A DNA stretch of 64,000 nt from Alistipes sp. (GTDB lineage Bacteria; Bacteroidota; Bacteroidia; Bacteroidales; Rikenellaceae): NCBI GenBank assembly GCA_017436185.1, contig JAFSDP010000006.1, positions 1-64,000 of the forward strand, in the 5' to 3' direction. Numbering within the stretch: the stretch's first letter is position 1; every line of letters starts with the position of its first letter. The translations under genes were made by a program, and so were the position numbers. Positions 17,945 through 27,617 of the stretch are shown here, piece after piece. A model generated the notes under the pieces. That model was given only the letters and a program-made list of their open reading frames with translations, ran no database searches and had not been told where the DNA came from.

Positions 17945-17993
17945 TCGTCAGTTGCGGGGCCGAGGGCCCGCTCTCGGCCCCCGATTGCGACGA
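17945..17993 (+). terminator. Intercistronic hairpin after the SusE-like gene
   Basis: GGGGCCGAG (17956-17964) pairs with CTCGGCCCC (17973-17981), and outer TCGTC/GACGA arms (17945-17949, 17989-17993) extend it. There is no T-run, so it is more likely an mRNA-processing or stabilising hairpin than a full terminator. Confidence 0.55.
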
Positions 17994-18017
17994 ACACCTT
18001 AAAAACGAAGAACAGAA

Positions 18018-21000
18018 ATGAAAGTTTTCAGATATTTGACAGCTTTGGTCGCAGCCGCGATGACCTTCACGGCTTGCGAGAAGGATCCGGCCGATCTCTT
18101 TTCGACGGATGCTGTTGCCCCCGTGCTGGAGAACAATGAGGCCGACCTGCTGCTTACGGAGAATACCCTTTCGGAGAGCGTAACCTTCACCTGGTCGGAG
18201 GCCCGCCACATGCAGGGCGACATTCTCTACACGCTTTATGCCCAGATGAATGGTCAGGCGCTTTCGCTCACCTCGACCAGCGGTCTCTACTTCACGGCCT
18301 CGAAGGCTGCCTTCCGTACGCAGCTCATCGACGGTTTCAACCTCGATCCGAACAACAACTTCTCGATGGATCTGTATGTAGTTGCCGACAACGGCGTACA
18401 GCAGCTCAAGTCGCAGAACGTGACGAAGAACGTATTTATCTATGGTGACTATGTGGCCGCCATCGTGTCGCCCGCCGAGGGTGCCGAGGAGGGTGTCGTG
18501 CTGTCGGAGTCGGCTACCGAGGAGGTAGCTCTGCTCACGTGGACCGAGGCTCGCTTCGAGTATGGTGTGAAGCCCCTCTACAAGGTGGAGGCTTCGTATG
18601 CCGATGGTGCCCGCACCGAGCTGGCTTCGGGTCTTACGAAGCAGGAGTTCGGTATGTCGCACGCCAACCTGAACTCGACGATGATTGCCCTGGGTTGCCC
18701 GAAGGACGAGGCCAGCGAGCTGAAGTTCATCGTAACGGCTTACCTCGAGGGTGAGGGTGCTCCTTCGCTCGCTTCGGAGGCTGTTGTGCTGAGCATCACG
18801 ACCTACACCCCCTCGTATCCCGAGTTCTTGAACGTAGTTGGTGACTTCGGTGGTCTGAACTGGGGTGACACGGTTGCTTCGTCGCCCATCCTGAAGGGTG
18901 ATCCCAACACGGGTGAGTACCACGGTCTGATTTCGTACTACGGTGCAACGTGGGGTGCCAAGATTTACTACCTGCATCCGAAGAGCGGCGAGGCTCAGTG
19001 GGTTGGTGGTAAGCCCGTTGAGGAGGGTTCGATTACCTACTCGATCGGCATTTCGATTGGCGACAACATCGCTCCCGAGGCAGGTTCGTATGTAGTTTAT
19101 GTAAACCTGGGTAAGGGTACGATGACCCTGGCTCCCATCTCGTCGATTGGTCTGATTGGTTCGGCCACGGCTAACGGTTGGGATGCACAGACCAACTTTG
19201 AGTACAACGCCGAGACGGGCCTGATGGAGCTGAAGGGCGTTGAGCTGGGCACGGGTGCCTACAAGGTACGTGTCAATGACAACTGGGGCAACCCCTGGGA
19301 GGATCCCTATGCCTACAACCTGGGTGGTAAGGCCGACGATATGACCTTCGGTGGTGCCGATATTACGGCCGAGCCGGGTGTATATGACGTGACGATGAAT
19401 CTGGCAAGCAACCTCAACTATGCCCTCTCGTTCACCAAGACGGGTGACGTAGAGATCGAGGATCCCTCGTCGAAGATCTACAGCCTCATCGGCGCCTTCA
19501 ACGAGTGGAACGGTGACGTGGACTTCGTAGAGCACCAGAACGGCTTTGTCAAGGCTGCCGGTGTGGCTCTCGAGGGTGAGTTCAAGATTCGTGTAAACCA
19601 CGACTGGGCCGAGAACTTCGGTCTGGCCGAGGCAGGTGCGGTGGCCGAGGGTCGCCACACGCTGGTGGCCAACGGTCAGAATATGACCATCGCTGCCGGT
19701 AACTATGACCTCTACTTCAACCCCACCAGCCTTGAGCTGATCGTGGCTGCGGCCGGTGCTTCGGATCCCACGGCTACGGTTTACAGCCTCATCGGTGCCT
19801 TCAACAGTTGGAGTGGTGACGTGGATATGGTTGAGCACCAGAACGGCTTTGTGAAGGCCGCCGGTGTCGCCATCACGGGCAACGAGTTTAAGATTCGTGC
19901 CAACCACGCTTGGGCCGACAGCTGGGGCTTCGAGGCCGCAGGTACGGTGGTGCTGGGTCAGGCTTACACGCTGGTTTACAACGGTCAGAATATGTCGCTT
20001 GCCGATGGCTCGTACGACTTCTACTTCAACCCCGAGTCGCTGGCATTCTACGCCGTTACGGCAGGTGCCGACGATCCGACCGTTGGTGTTACGAAGGAGT
20101 CGATCTACGGTCTGGTAGGTGACCTGAACGGTTGGGCTGCTCCCGACGTGAAGTTCACCGACAAGGGCAATGGCGAGCACGTGCTGCTCGGTCAGTCGCT
20201 CGAGGCAGGCAAGGGCTTCAAGATTCGCGCCAACGAGGAGTGGAACGATGCCGAGAACTATGGTACGCAGGTTTCGGGTGCCGTAGCCATCAACCGTGAG
20301 ACGACGCTCATCAACGGCGGTGGCAGCCAGAATATGTCGGTTGAGACGACCGCAACCTACGACCTCTACTTCTATCCCGCCGAGCTGAAGCTCTTCGTGA
20401 TGGAGCCGGGCAAGACCCCCGCCGATGCCGAGCAGGGTGGTGATACCCCCGTAGTTCCCAACTCGGAGCAGATCGAGGTAGGTCTGATTGGTGTTGGTGG
20501 CGATTGGAATAACGACGTGAAGCTGACGCAGCAGGCTGATGGCTCGTACCTGGTTGAGAACGTAACGCTCACCGCTACCGATACCTTCAAGGTACGCAAG
20601 GCCGGTGCTTGGGACGACAACTTCAACTGGGGTCTGGCAGCCAAGGGCATCGTGGAGGTAGGTGTTTTGACCGACCTGACGTGCGGTGGCGGCTCGGCCG
20701 ATATGTCGGTTGCCGCAGATGGCCAGTACAACATTTACTTCTACCCGACGCTCGACGGCACGGCCGTAGTGAAGGGTCAGCCTGCACAGATCAAGATCGA
20801 GGCCGTAGGTGGTCAGACGCCTCCTGCCCCGCAGGGTCAGCAGATCGAGGTAGGTCTGGTAGGTTCGATGACCTCGTGGTCGTCGGATGTAGCGATGACC
20901 AAGCAGGCCGATGGTTCGTACCTGGCCGAGAAGGTGGCTCTGACGGCTGCCGACGAGTTCAAGGTACGCAAGGCCGGTGCTTGGGACGACAACTTCAACT

Positions 21001-21659
21001 GGGGTCCCGAGGCCGCTACGACGCTCGCCGACGGTGTTGAGCTGGCGCTTGTTTGCGGCGGTGGTGCCCAGAATATGAAGGTGGCTGCCGATGGCAACTA
21101 CAACATCTACTTCTATCCCACGACCGACGAGGGTGGTGTGATTCCGATGACGGCTGCCAAGATCAAGGTGGAGAAGCTGGCCGAGGAGACCCCTGTAACC
21201 CCCACGCCGAGTGTGCTGGAGTGGAGCAGCTCGCTCTTCGAGCAGTTCTACAACACGCTGGGTGGTGACAACTACACCGAGGATGTGGATCTGGGCAACG
21301 GCCTGAAGTTCATCGCAGGTGGCTCGAAGTGCAAGTTCGGCTCGAACAGTGGTTCGTACCGCATCCAGCTGGGTGGCTCGGGTAACACCTCGAAGTGCAC
21401 CCTGCAGTTGGAGGTTTCGGGTCCCGGTACGCTGACCGTCGATATTCAGTCGAGCGGTGACGCTGCTCGTTACCTGGCCGTAGCCGTGGATGGCTCGGAG
21501 GTGACGCCCGCCGAGGGTCTCGAGGCTCCCGATAAGACTTCGGAGCGCAAGGTACACACCGTTGATTGCACGACTGCCAAAGCCGGTTCGGTGATCAATA
21601 TGTACAGCAAGGGTAGCGCCATCAACGTATTCGTTGTAAAGTGGACGCCCGCCCTGTAA
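18018..21659 (+). CDS. Giant SusE/SusF-like multi-module starch-binding lipoprotein
   Basis: A 1213-residue lipoprotein (MTFTAC, Cys20, then EKD). Two SusE-type Ig domains come first (about 25-140 and 145-265; SESVTFTWSEARH and EVALLTWTEARFEYG). Then come about seven tandem SusE/F modules beginning near residues 268, 376, 485, 586, 694, 818 and 942, each with a start like YSLIGAFNEWNGDV and a later phrase like EFKIRVNHDWAENFG. A separate C-terminal beta-rich domain (about 1063-1213, VLEWSSSLFEQFYN to VFVVKWTPAL) ends it. Known SusE and SusF carry two and three such modules. Modules 6 and 7 share 48 identical bases (20586-20633, 20958-21005), which suggests recent duplication. It probably displays many starch-binding sites at the surface. 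Confidence 0.9.
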   Translation: MKVFRYLTALVAAAMTFTACEKDPADLFSTDAVAPVLENNEADLLLTENTLSESVTFTWSEARHMQGDILYTLYAQMNGQALSLTSTSGLYFTASKAAFRTQLIDGFNLDPNNNFSMDLYVVADNGVQQLKSQNVTKNVFIYGDYVAAIVSPAEGAEEGVVLSESATEEVALLTWTEARFEYGVKPLYKVEASYADGARTELASGLTKQEFGMSHANLNSTMIALGCPKDEASELKFIVTAYLEGEGAPSLASEAVVLSITTYTPSYPEFLNVVGDFGGLNWGDTVASSPILKGDPNTGEYHGLISYYGATWGAKIYYLHPKSGEAQWVGGKPVEEGSITYSIGISIGDNIAPEAGSYVVYVNLGKGTMTLAPISSIGLIGSATANGWDAQTNFEYNAETGLMELKGVELGTGAYKVRVNDNWGNPWEDPYAYNLGGKADDMTFGGADITAEPGVYDVTMNLASNLNYALSFTKTGDVEIEDPSSKIYSLIGAFNEWNGDVDFVEHQNGFVKAAGVALEGEFKIRVNHDWAENFGLAEAGAVAEGRHTLVANGQNMTIAAGNYDLYFNPTSLELIVAAAGASDPTATVYSLIGAFNSWSGDVDMVEHQNGFVKAAGVAITGNEFKIRANHAWADSWGFEAAGTVVLGQAYTLVYNGQNMSLADGSYDFYFNPESLAFYAVTAGADDPTVGVTKESIYGLVGDLNGWAAPDVKFTDKGNGEHVLLGQSLEAGKGFKIRANEEWNDAENYGTQVSGAVAINRETTLINGGGSQNMSVETTATYDLYFYPAELKLFVMEPGKTPADAEQGGDTPVVPNSEQIEVGLIGVGGDWNNDVKLTQQADGSYLVENVTLTATDTFKVRKAGAWDDNFNWGLAAKGIVEVGVLTDLTCGGGSADMSVAADGQYNIYFYPTLDGTAVVKGQPAQIKIEAVGGQTPPAPQGQQIEVGLVGSMTSWSSDVAMTKQADGSYLAEKVALTAADEFKVRKAGAWDDNFNWGPEAATTLADGVELALVCGGGAQNMKVAADGNYNIYFYPTTDEGGVIPMTAAKIKVEKLAEETPVTPTPSVLEWSSSLFEQFYNTLGGDNYTEDVDLGNGLKFIAGGSKCKFGSNSGSYRIQLGGSGNTSKCTLQLEVSGPGTLTVDIQSSGDAARYLAVAVDGSEVTPAEGLEAPDKTSERKVHTVDCTTAKAGSVINMYSKGSAINVFVVKWTPAL
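20586..21005 (+). repeat. Recent tandem duplication within the SusE/F-like gene
   Basis: The 48 bases at 20586-20633 recur identically at 20958-21005 (offset 372 bp = 124 codons) and encode the FKVRKAGAWDDNFNWG segment of modules 6 and 7. The flanking sequence is also similar (ADGSYL..., IEVGL...). Confidence 0.85.
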
Positions 21660-21672
21660 GCTGATTTTTTCC

Positions 21673-21740
21673 AACCCACAGCCTCCCATTCGGGGGCTGC
21701 GGGTTGTGTTTAGGCCGACACACTCTGATCGGTGTGTCGG
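21673..21740 (+). terminator. Two hairpins between SusE/F-like and SusG-like genes
   Basis: The first hairpin pairs aacccacagcctcc with ggggctgcgggtt around 21673-21705. The second pairs CCGACACAC (21715-21723) with its complement at 21732-21740. The run gattttttcc precedes rather than follows them. They may lower or process transcription between binding-protein genes and enzyme genes. Confidence 0.55.
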
Positions 21741-21793
21741 TCACCAATGGAGACGAAACGAAGAATAAGTAATAATAAAAAAACGCAAGCAAA

Positions 21794-24106
21794 ATGAAAA
21801 AATGGATTGAAATGTGGCGCTTGGTGGCGCTGCTGATGGCCCTGGCCCTCTTTACGGCCTGCGGCGGTGACAGTACGGACGAGGAGCCGATTGACCCTCC
21901 CGTCAAGACCGAGTTGACGGCTTCGCAATCCTCGTTCTCGTTTGAGGCCAAGGGGGGTAGTGCGCAGATTTCCGTCATTTCGCCCGCCTCGTGGAGCATC
22001 AAGTCGTCGGCTACGTGGTGCTACACCTCGCCCAACAGCGGTGTGAAGGGTACGCAGACCGTGCAGGTGATGGCCGATGTCAATACGGGTGCCGAGCGCA
22101 CGGCTACGCTGACGCTGACGGCTTCGGGTTGCGACCCCGTGACGCTGACCGTCAAGCAGGCGGCTGCCGCTTCGGATGGCTCGCTCGTTGTAGCCCAGCC
22201 CGATACGTGGGATAACGTGACGCGTGGCGGAACGATTTATCAGATTCTGGTCTATTCGTTTGCCGATAGCGATGGCGACGGTATGGGCGACTTCAACGGT
22301 ATCCGCTCCAAACTCGACTACATCGCTTCGCTGGGTGTTACGGCTCTTTGGCTCTCGCCGATTCACCCTGCCGACTCGTACCACGGCTACGATGTGCGCG
22401 ACTACACGGCCATCAACCCCGCCTTCGGTACGATGGGCGACTTCGAGAATCTGGTGAAGGCGGCCCACGAGAAGGGTATCAAGATTTATCTGGACTATGT
22501 GGTAAACCACTCGGGTAAGGGCCACAAGTGGTTTGTCGATGCCCTCGAGAAGCGTGAGGCAAGCCCCTATTGGAACTACTACAACCTCTCGTACAACCCC
22601 GCTGCCGACATCGCTGCGGGCAAGTTCCCGATGATTTCGAGCTATAACTCGGGCGATTGGTTTACCCCCGACGGCATCGAGGAGCCGAAGCAGGAGACCC
22701 ACCGCTACAAGTTTACGATTGCCACCTCGAACGGCAAGCCCTCGACCATTACCGTGAGCGAAAGCTCGGAGGCTGCCCAGAGCGACAACACCGATACGAG
22801 TGTAAATATGTTCCTGTGGTATGGCGAGACGGGTGCTGCCCACCGTATGTACTACAAGGGCAACGGTATCTATGAGCTCGTTTGCGACTTCAACTCGCCC
22901 TGGGGCTTCCTGGTACGCACCTCGAACACCTCGTGGGACGGTGGCAGGAAGTGGGGTGGCGATGGCAGCTACCTGGAGCTTGATAAGGCCTACAAACTTA
23001 ACAACTCGTCGGCTTCGGATATTCAGTTCGAGTATATGCGCTCGCTCAAGATTTTTGCCCCCATCTTCGGCCTTTGGATGCCCGAGTTGAACTACGGCAA
23101 CATCAGCCAGATGACCCAGTCGGGTCCCTACAAGGAGATCATCGCCTCGGTGAAGGGTTGGTTGGATAAGGGCGTAGATGGTCTGCGTCTGGATGCCGCC
23201 AAGCACATCTACGGTGTTTGGGATGTCGATTCGCGCGACTTCACCTTCTGGAAGACCTTCCACACCGAGCTGAACAACTACTACAAGACCCTGCCGCAGG
23301 CCGATGGCGACTTCTTTATGGTGGCCGAGATTTACGGCGGTACGGATCAGGTGGCCCAGTTTGCCCAGTGTCTGCCTTCGGCCTTCAACTTCGACTTCCT
23401 GGGTGAGGAGGCCTCGGGATGGAACGGTATCCTGCTCTCCAACCTGAAGAGCCAGTCGGGCCGCAACATTGCCCAGCAGGTACTCAACAACCAGAAGAAG
23501 CTCCACAACCGCAACGCGAAGTTTGTCGATGCTCTCAAGCTCTCGAACCACGACCAGGATCGTTCGGCTTCGCAGCTCGGCAACGTAAATCTGAGCCGTA
23601 TGGCCGGTGCCATTATGCTGACCCTGTCGGGTCGTCCGGTGGTCTATTATGGTGAGGAGCTGGGCTTCACGGGCCGCAAGAGCGGTGGCGATATCCATAT
23701 CCGCCAACCGATGAAGTGGAGCGATACGGAGTATGCCAAATATACGGGTGCCATCCTGCCCTCGTACGACAACCTGAAGAGCGTGGCCGAGTTGGACAAG
23801 GATCCCGAGTCGCTTCTGAATGTCTATCGTCAGTTCGGTCAGCTGCGTAACATCTACCCGGCAATGACCGAGAAGGGCACGCTGACCCCCTGCTACAACA
23901 CTTCGTCGTACCCCGATGCCCTGTCGGCTTTCTACCGTGAGTTGAACGGTCAGAAGATGCTCGTGATGCACAACGTGAGCGACCAGCCCATCGAGGTGAA
24001 GATCAACGAGACGGTCAAGAAGGCCGTAGCCGTCATCGGCAAGGTGCAGCGTGAGGAGAAGACCATCAAGATGGCCGGCTTCTCGAGCGTGGTTTGGATG
24101 CTCTAA
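21794..24106 (+). CDS. SusG-like GH13 alpha-amylase with N-terminal BACON domain
   Basis: A 770-residue surface lipoprotein (lipobox FTAC; CGGDSTDEE after it). Residues about 37-120 form a BACON domain (SSFSFEAKGGSAQISV, WSIKSSATWCYTSP, RTATLTLTASG). The GH13 barrel starts near IYQILVYSFADSDGDGMGDF. The catalytic residues are Asp467 (GLRLDAAKHI), Glu512 (MVAEIYGG) and Asp587 (LSNHDQDR). Between the early barrel and the nucleophile lies an insert of about 120 residues (FTIATSNGKPSTITV to GGDGSYLELDKAYKL) placed where SusG carries its CBM58. It probably cuts starch at the cell surface. It sits downstream of the binding proteins, like susG in the classical locus. Confidence 0.93.
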   Translation: MKKWIEMWRLVALLMALALFTACGGDSTDEEPIDPPVKTELTASQSSFSFEAKGGSAQISVISPASWSIKSSATWCYTSPNSGVKGTQTVQVMADVNTGAERTATLTLTASGCDPVTLTVKQAAAASDGSLVVAQPDTWDNVTRGGTIYQILVYSFADSDGDGMGDFNGIRSKLDYIASLGVTALWLSPIHPADSYHGYDVRDYTAINPAFGTMGDFENLVKAAHEKGIKIYLDYVVNHSGKGHKWFVDALEKREASPYWNYYNLSYNPAADIAAGKFPMISSYNSGDWFTPDGIEEPKQETHRYKFTIATSNGKPSTITVSESSEAAQSDNTDTSVNMFLWYGETGAAHRMYYKGNGIYELVCDFNSPWGFLVRTSNTSWDGGRKWGGDGSYLELDKAYKLNNSSASDIQFEYMRSLKIFAPIFGLWMPELNYGNISQMTQSGPYKEIIASVKGWLDKGVDGLRLDAAKHIYGVWDVDSRDFTFWKTFHTELNNYYKTLPQADGDFFMVAEIYGGTDQVAQFAQCLPSAFNFDFLGEEASGWNGILLSNLKSQSGRNIAQQVLNNQKKLHNRNAKFVDALKLSNHDQDRSASQLGNVNLSRMAGAIMLTLSGRPVVYYGEELGFTGRKSGGDIHIRQPMKWSDTEYAKYTGAILPSYDNLKSVAELDKDPESLLNVYRQFGQLRNIYPAMTEKGTLTPCYNTSSYPDALSAFYRELNGQKMLVMHNVSDQPIEVKINETVKKAVAVIGKVQREEKTIKMAGFSSVVWML

Positions 24107-24148
24107 ACCACCGTGTGAAACTAGAAAAAGGGAGACGCATATAAAGAT

Positions 24149-25450
24149 ATGTTGAAACGTTGGTTAATGCTCGTGTGTTGCGTGGTTGCCTTGGCAGCCT
24201 GTGGCGGTGGGGGAGAGGACGCTGAGCCGACCCCCACGCCGACCCCCACGCCCACACCGACCCCCACTCCCCAGCCCGAACCTACCCCCGACCCGGTGGT
24301 GACGCCCGAGTACTTCTCGACGGGCTTTATGAAGGGCTCGACGATGTCGTTTGCCTCCTACCTTCAGCGTGTGGGGCTGACCTACCGTGAGGGGGGCGTG
24401 GAGTGTGACCCTTACAAGTCGATGCAGCAGCACGGTGCCAATATCGTGCGCCTGCAACTCAACTTCGAGGCCTTCCCCAAATACAACGGGGTGACCATCG
24501 ATTGGGCCACCTGGGCACGGGTCGTGGAGGATGCCAAGAAGGCACAGCAGAACCGCCTCGACGTGCTTCTGACGCTCAAACCCGATGCCGACGACTACAG
24601 CTCCTCCTCTACGGTGGCACACAACCGTCTGCCCTCGGCCTGGAAGGGCCTGACGGAGGCACAGCTGGGCGAGAAGCTCTACCAATGGGTCTATACCACG
24701 CTTGAAAACCTCCACAAGGAGGGGATCTATCCCCGTGTGGTAGCGGTGGGCAACGAGGTCAATATCGGTTTTCTGATGGAGGGGTCGGCCAACGATGCTG
24801 CCCGCACGGGTCGCCTTTTGGCCTACGGCTTCAAGGCGGTGCGTGACTACGGCAAGAAGTACAACCCCAATGTGCAGACCTTGTTGCACATTGCCAACCC
24901 CTCGAAGGTCTATACCTACGCCAAAAACATCAGCGATGCGGGTGGCTCGGACTTCGACCTGATTGGTATCTCGTGGTACCCGGGCAAGGATATCGGCCAT
25001 ACGAATCCCTACCAAACCATCGAAAATCTGGCCAAGATGTGCAAGAGCGATTTCAAGGCACAGGCCGTGATTTTGGAGACCGCCTACTCCTTTACGACGG
25101 GCAACGATGCCTCGGGCAAGTGGATGGGCGACTGGTGCAACAACTCCTACAACTATCCCGATTGGGACGATGCCCAGAATGCCGTGAACTACACCCCCCA
25201 AAAGCAGCGTGCTTGGTTGCGTCAGTTGGCCGAGGAGCTGAAGCGGGGCGAGGGTGCGGGCCTGATTACCTGGGGTACCGAGTCGCTGCCCGACCTGTTG
25301 GAGGGCAAGGCCGAGGGTCACGGACTGGGGCTCTACACCTACCCGGCCGAGTGGGCCTATGGCTCGACGTGGGAGAACAACTCCTATTGGGACTTTACCA
25401 ACCAAAATAACCTCCACGAGGGCATCGACTGGATGAAGGATGTCGAGTAG
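24149..25450 (+). CDS. GH53 endo-beta-1,4-galactanase lipoprotein
   Basis: A 433-residue lipoprotein (lipobox LAAC followed by GGGGEDAE). A Thr-Pro repeat linker (about residues 27-50) leads to a GH53 barrel: [13 protein letters not shown], the acid/base Glu203 in [23 protein letters not shown], the nucleophile Glu310 in VILETAYSF and a late [13 protein letters not shown]53 enzymes cut beta-1,4-galactan such as pectic arabinogalactan I. Finding one between GH13 alpha-glucanases is unusual. Spacing of about 40 bases on both sides suggests that it belongs to the operon. The acidic residues after the Cys suggest surface display. Substrate beyond the GH53 family assignment is inferred. Confidence 0.9.
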   Translation: MLKRWLMLVCCVVALAACGGGGEDAEPTPTPTPTPTPTPTPQPEPTPDPVVTPEYFSTGFMKGSTMSFASYLQRVGLTYREGGVECDPYKSMQQHGANIVRLQLNFEAFPKYNGVTIDWATWARVVEDAKKAQQNRLDVLLTLKPDADDYSSSSTVAHNRLPSAWKGLTEAQLGEKLYQWVYTTLENLHKEGIYPRVVAVGNEVNIGFLMEGSANDAARTGRLLAYGFKAVRDYGKKYNPNVQTLLHIANPSKVYTYAKNISDAGGSDFDLIGISWYPGKDIGHTNPYQTIENLAKMCKSDFKAQAVILETAYSFTTGNDASGKWMGDWCNNSYNYPDWDDAQNAVNYTPQKQRAWLRQLAEELKRGEGAGLITWGTESLPDLLEGKAEGHGLGLYTYPAEWAYGSTWENNSYWDFTNQNNLHEGIDWMKDVE

Positions 25451-25487
25451 CCCCTGCAACGAATGCAAAAAATAAGAACCTTACGAT

Positions 25488-27593
25488 ATGAAAAAACTCA
25501 TTTTGCTGTTGTGTGCCGCTGCCCTGATGACGGGTTGCAGCAACGACCTCTTTACCCACACGGCCGAGGGTGCCACGGAGGCTCCCATCAAGCCGTTGCG
25601 CCTGGAAAGTGCCGTGCAGCACTGCTATTTGACAGACTATCTTCCCTTGTGGGAGGGTGCCGACTCGCTGACCGTAGCCGAGGGGGTCGATCTGATTGTC
25701 ACCCCCACCGAGGATGGTTGGACGGAGTTCGATGTATTGTCGAAGGGGGCACCCCTGGCCACCACCATCGAGGCGTGGCGTGAGGGCAAGAGCCTCTCGA
25801 TTGTCGTGTTGTCGGGCGACCGCAACCCCAATGCCCGTCTCTTCACGGCGGGTCGTATGATGCGTATGGTGGCCGTCGAGGCCTCGATTCGCCCGCAGGA
25901 GGTGGTCGTAATGTGGCAGAACAACCGCCTGCCCGAGCAGTGCATCATCCGTGGCGAGGAGGGCTTCGAGATTTTGATTCCGAACGACGCCTCGCAGCTC
26001 GACCGCTCGTTTATGCGCATCTTCGCCTCGACGGGTGACGGTCTGTTCAACGACATCCTCATCCCCTTAAAGAAGGGTTCGGTGGTCACCTCGACCGATG
26101 AACTGACCCGCCACGATCAGGAGGCGCAGCTGCTCTATTCGCTGATGATTGACCGCTTCTACGACGGCAAAAAGGAGAACAACAAGCCCCTCAACCAGAG
26201 CGATGTGCTGCCCCAGGCCGACTACCAGGGTGGTGACCTGAAGGGTATCACGCAGAAGATCAAGGAGGGTTTCTTCACCGATCTGGGCATCTCGACTATC
26301 TGGATTTCGCCCATCACGCAGAATCCGCACGATGCCTGGGGCCTGAATCAAACCCCTTATACCCGCTTCTCGGGTTATCACGGCTATTGGCCCATCTACA
26401 CGACGGTAGTCGATCACCGCTTCGGTACGGACGAGGAGCTGAAGGAGATGCTCTCGGTGGCCCACGAGCACAACCTGAATGTGGTCTTGGACTATGTGGC
26501 CAACCACCTGCATATCAACTCGCCCGTGCTGCAGGCCCACCCCGATTGGGTGACCCCGCTGCTGCTGCCCGATGGCCGTAAGAACCTCGGTCTGTGGGAT
26601 GAGCAGCGTCTGACCACCTGGTTCGACGAGCATATTCCCTCGCTCGATTTGGAGCGTATGGAGGTGGCCGAGCCGATGACCGACTCGGCGGTGCACTGGA
26701 TGAAGAACTTCGACTTCGACGGCTTCCGCCACGATGCCTGCAAGCATATTCCGCTGTCGTATTGGCGTATGCTTACCAAGAAGCTGCGTCAGGCCGTGCC
26801 CGAGAAGAATCTGTGGCAGATTGGTGAGACCTATGGCTCGCCCGAGCTGATTGGCTCGTACGTACGCACGGGTATGATTAACGCCCAATTCGACTTCAAT
26901 GTCTATCACACAGCTCTCGATGTGCTGACCCGTGACCACTCGGTCAAGGCGTTGGCCTCGGTCGTAGAGCAGTCGATTGCCGCCTATGGTGCCCACCACA
27001 CGATGGGTAACATCACGGGCAACCACGACAAGGGTCGTCTGATTTCGCTGGCAGGTGGTACGCTGTCGCCCGACGAAGACCACAAGTTGGCCGGTTGGAC
27101 CCGCAAAATCGAGGTGGGCGATCCGGTGGGCTACAAGAAGTTGGCCTTGATCAACGCCCTCAATATGACCATCCCGGGTGTGCCGTGCATCTACCAGGGC
27201 GATGAGTATGGCGAGCCGGGTGGCAACGACCCCGACAACCGCCGTATGATGCGCTTCGATGGCTACAACGAGGCCGAGCAGGCCCAGCTGGCCATCACCG
27301 AGCAGCTGGCCCACCTGCGCCGCAGCCAGATGCCGCTCCTGTATGGCGACCAGATGACCCTTGCCCTCACCGAGAAGGTGTGGGCCTACCTGCGTGTCTA
27401 TATGGGCGAGTGGGTGGTTGTGGTCCTCAACACGGGCGACCGGACCGAGAAGATGAGTTGCGTGCTGCCCAAGGGCATCGACCGCCGTCAGGCGTTGGAG
27501 TCGAACTTCGGCCACGCATTCACCCTCGAGGAGGATGGCACGCTCACGGTTGAGGTGCAGCCCTACAGCTTCGAGATTCTTACCGCAAAATAG
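25488..27593 (+). CDS. GH13 alpha-amylase-family lipoprotein with unknown N-terminal domain
   Basis: A 701-residue lipoprotein (lipobox MTGC, then SND). The first 215 or so residues have no family I recognise. The GH13 barrel begins near LLYSLMIDRFYDG. Catalytic residues are Asp416 (GFRHDACKH), Glu447 (QIGETYG) and Asp514 (ITGNHDKGR), and a YQGDEYGEPGG segment occurs late in the barrel. A C-terminal beta domain follows (VWAYLRVYMGEWVVVVLN). It probably cuts maltodextrins. It lies 37 bases after the GH53 gene and 24 before the next GH13 gene, so is co-transcribed with them. Confidence 0.92.
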   Translation: MKKLILLLCAAALMTGCSNDLFTHTAEGATEAPIKPLRLESAVQHCYLTDYLPLWEGADSLTVAEGVDLIVTPTEDGWTEFDVLSKGAPLATTIEAWREGKSLSIVVLSGDRNPNARLFTAGRMMRMVAVEASIRPQEVVVMWQNNRLPEQCIIRGEEGFEILIPNDASQLDRSFMRIFASTGDGLFNDILIPLKKGSVVTSTDELTRHDQEAQLLYSLMIDRFYDGKKENNKPLNQSDVLPQADYQGGDLKGITQKIKEGFFTDLGISTIWISPITQNPHDAWGLNQTPYTRFSGYHGYWPIYTTVVDHRFGTDEELKEMLSVAHEHNLNVVLDYVANHLHINSPVLQAHPDWVTPLLLPDGRKNLGLWDEQRLTTWFDEHIPSLDLERMEVAEPMTDSAVHWMKNFDFDGFRHDACKHIPLSYWRMLTKKLRQAVPEKNLWQIGETYGSPELIGSYVRTGMINAQFDFNVYHTALDVLTRDHSVKALASVVEQSIAAYGAHHTMGNITGNHDKGRLISLAGGTLSPDEDHKLAGWTRKIEVGDPVGYKKLALINALNMTIPGVPCIYQGDEYGEPGGNDPDNRRMMRFDGYNEAEQAQLAITEQLAHLRRSQMPLLYGDQMTLALTEKVWAYLRVYMGEWVVVVLNTGDRTEKMSCVLPKGIDRRQALESNFGHAFTLEEDGTLTVEVQPYSFEILTAK

Positions 27594-27617
27594 TAACACA
27601 AAACAAATCAGATAGTT

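Noticed and set aside
24225..24300. Short tandem CCCACGCCGA-like repeat, possible array
   Set aside because: It encodes the Thr-Pro linker of the GH53 lipoprotein; no spacer-repeat structure of a CRISPR.
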